From contig JBAMDO010000449.1 in assembly GCA_037074765.1 (NCBI GenBank), positions 1 to 18,506 of the forward strand: 18,506 nt of DNA. The letters are read 5' to 3'. The DNA is from Mansonella perstans (Eukaryota > Nematoda > Chromadorea > Rhabditida > Onchocercidae). Position numbers and translations under genes: made by a program. Below, piece after piece: positions 18,297-18,506 of the stretch; position 1 is the stretch's first letter, and each line of letters begins with the position of its first letter. The notes below the pieces were generated by a model. That model did not search any database and was not told the origin of the DNA. It saw nothing but the letters and a program-made list of their open reading frames with translations.

Positions 18297-18506
18297 TTTG
18301 CATGAAAAAATATGAATAATATCAAATTAATTTTTTTTTATTGTCATTTAAAATAGCGATTTAATTTTAAAAGGAAAAAAAAAAAGAATTTAACTAACGA
18401 ATGAAAAATTTGCAGGAACAGATGGAGGTTATATTTTAGATGAGCAGAATGAGGTGACAAATTTTGTTGTAAATGTACAATTTTCAATTTTTCTAAAAAA
18501 AAAAAA

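Larger units (their letters stand above)
17841..18506. other. Right-end stretch without a recognised gene
   Basis: Holds the T26 tract (18089-18114), a 12-bp near-palindrome (18285-18296) and a terminal A12 run reaching the window edge (18495-18506). No coding frame or RNA gene is recognised. Confidence 0.6.

Overview
The window is eukaryotic, A+T-rich DNA (roughly three quarters A+T by eye). It is full of homopolymer A and T tracts, CT/GA tracts and short microsatellites, and has very little coding sequence. The only gene I can identify with confidence is the 5' part of a rhodopsin-type (class A) biogenic-amine G-protein-coupled receptor on the minus strand at the left edge. Its ICL1-TM2 residues look most like invertebrate tyramine/octopamine receptors. 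Together with the composition and the roughly 1-kb intron, this suggests an A+T-rich invertebrate, possibly an arthropod such as a mite. That organism guess is inference and I cannot name a species.

Layout, reading the receptor gene right to left. Coding exon 1 (1566-1760) carries the start codon, an extracellular N-terminus with two N-glycosylation sequons and the first half of TM1. A 1,038-bp phase-0 intron follows (528-1565). Coding exon 2 (362-527) completes TM1 with its GN motif and encodes ICL1 and TM2. The next intron (phase 1) runs off the left edge, so TM3-TM7 lie outside the window. Upstream of the start codon are a (CAA)n-rich leader, then a 37-bp (CT)n tract (minus-strand sense) ending in TAG that could be a 3' splice site, and then a pyrimidine-rich tract on the opposite strand.

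From about 2.2 kb to the right end I see no recognisable gene. The region is either intergenic or a very long 5' intron of the receptor. A 39-bp minus-strand segment near the right end (17802-17840), with a good acceptor and a perfect GTAAGT donor, is a possible small upstream exon. Two small plus-strand ORFs (6576-6929, with one predicted membrane segment, and 11168-11359) have no family I recognise and may be chance.

The noncoding part holds several local structures: a pair of nested direct repeats around a hairpin (5585-5856), a degenerate GGTCAG-core tandem array (about 12651-12835), two adjacent stem-loops (14921-15004), a long-armed stem-loop (10257-10298), perfect palindromes (7181-7198, 11390-11411), small tandem duplications (8267-8296, 9230-9288) and a mariner-like terminus fragment near 14497. 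I found no tRNA, rRNA, CRISPR array, transposase or recognisable viral sequence. I do not see a clear new biological system. The most useful leads are the receptor's split TM1, its possible long 5' leader intron and the isolated 117-codon ORF.
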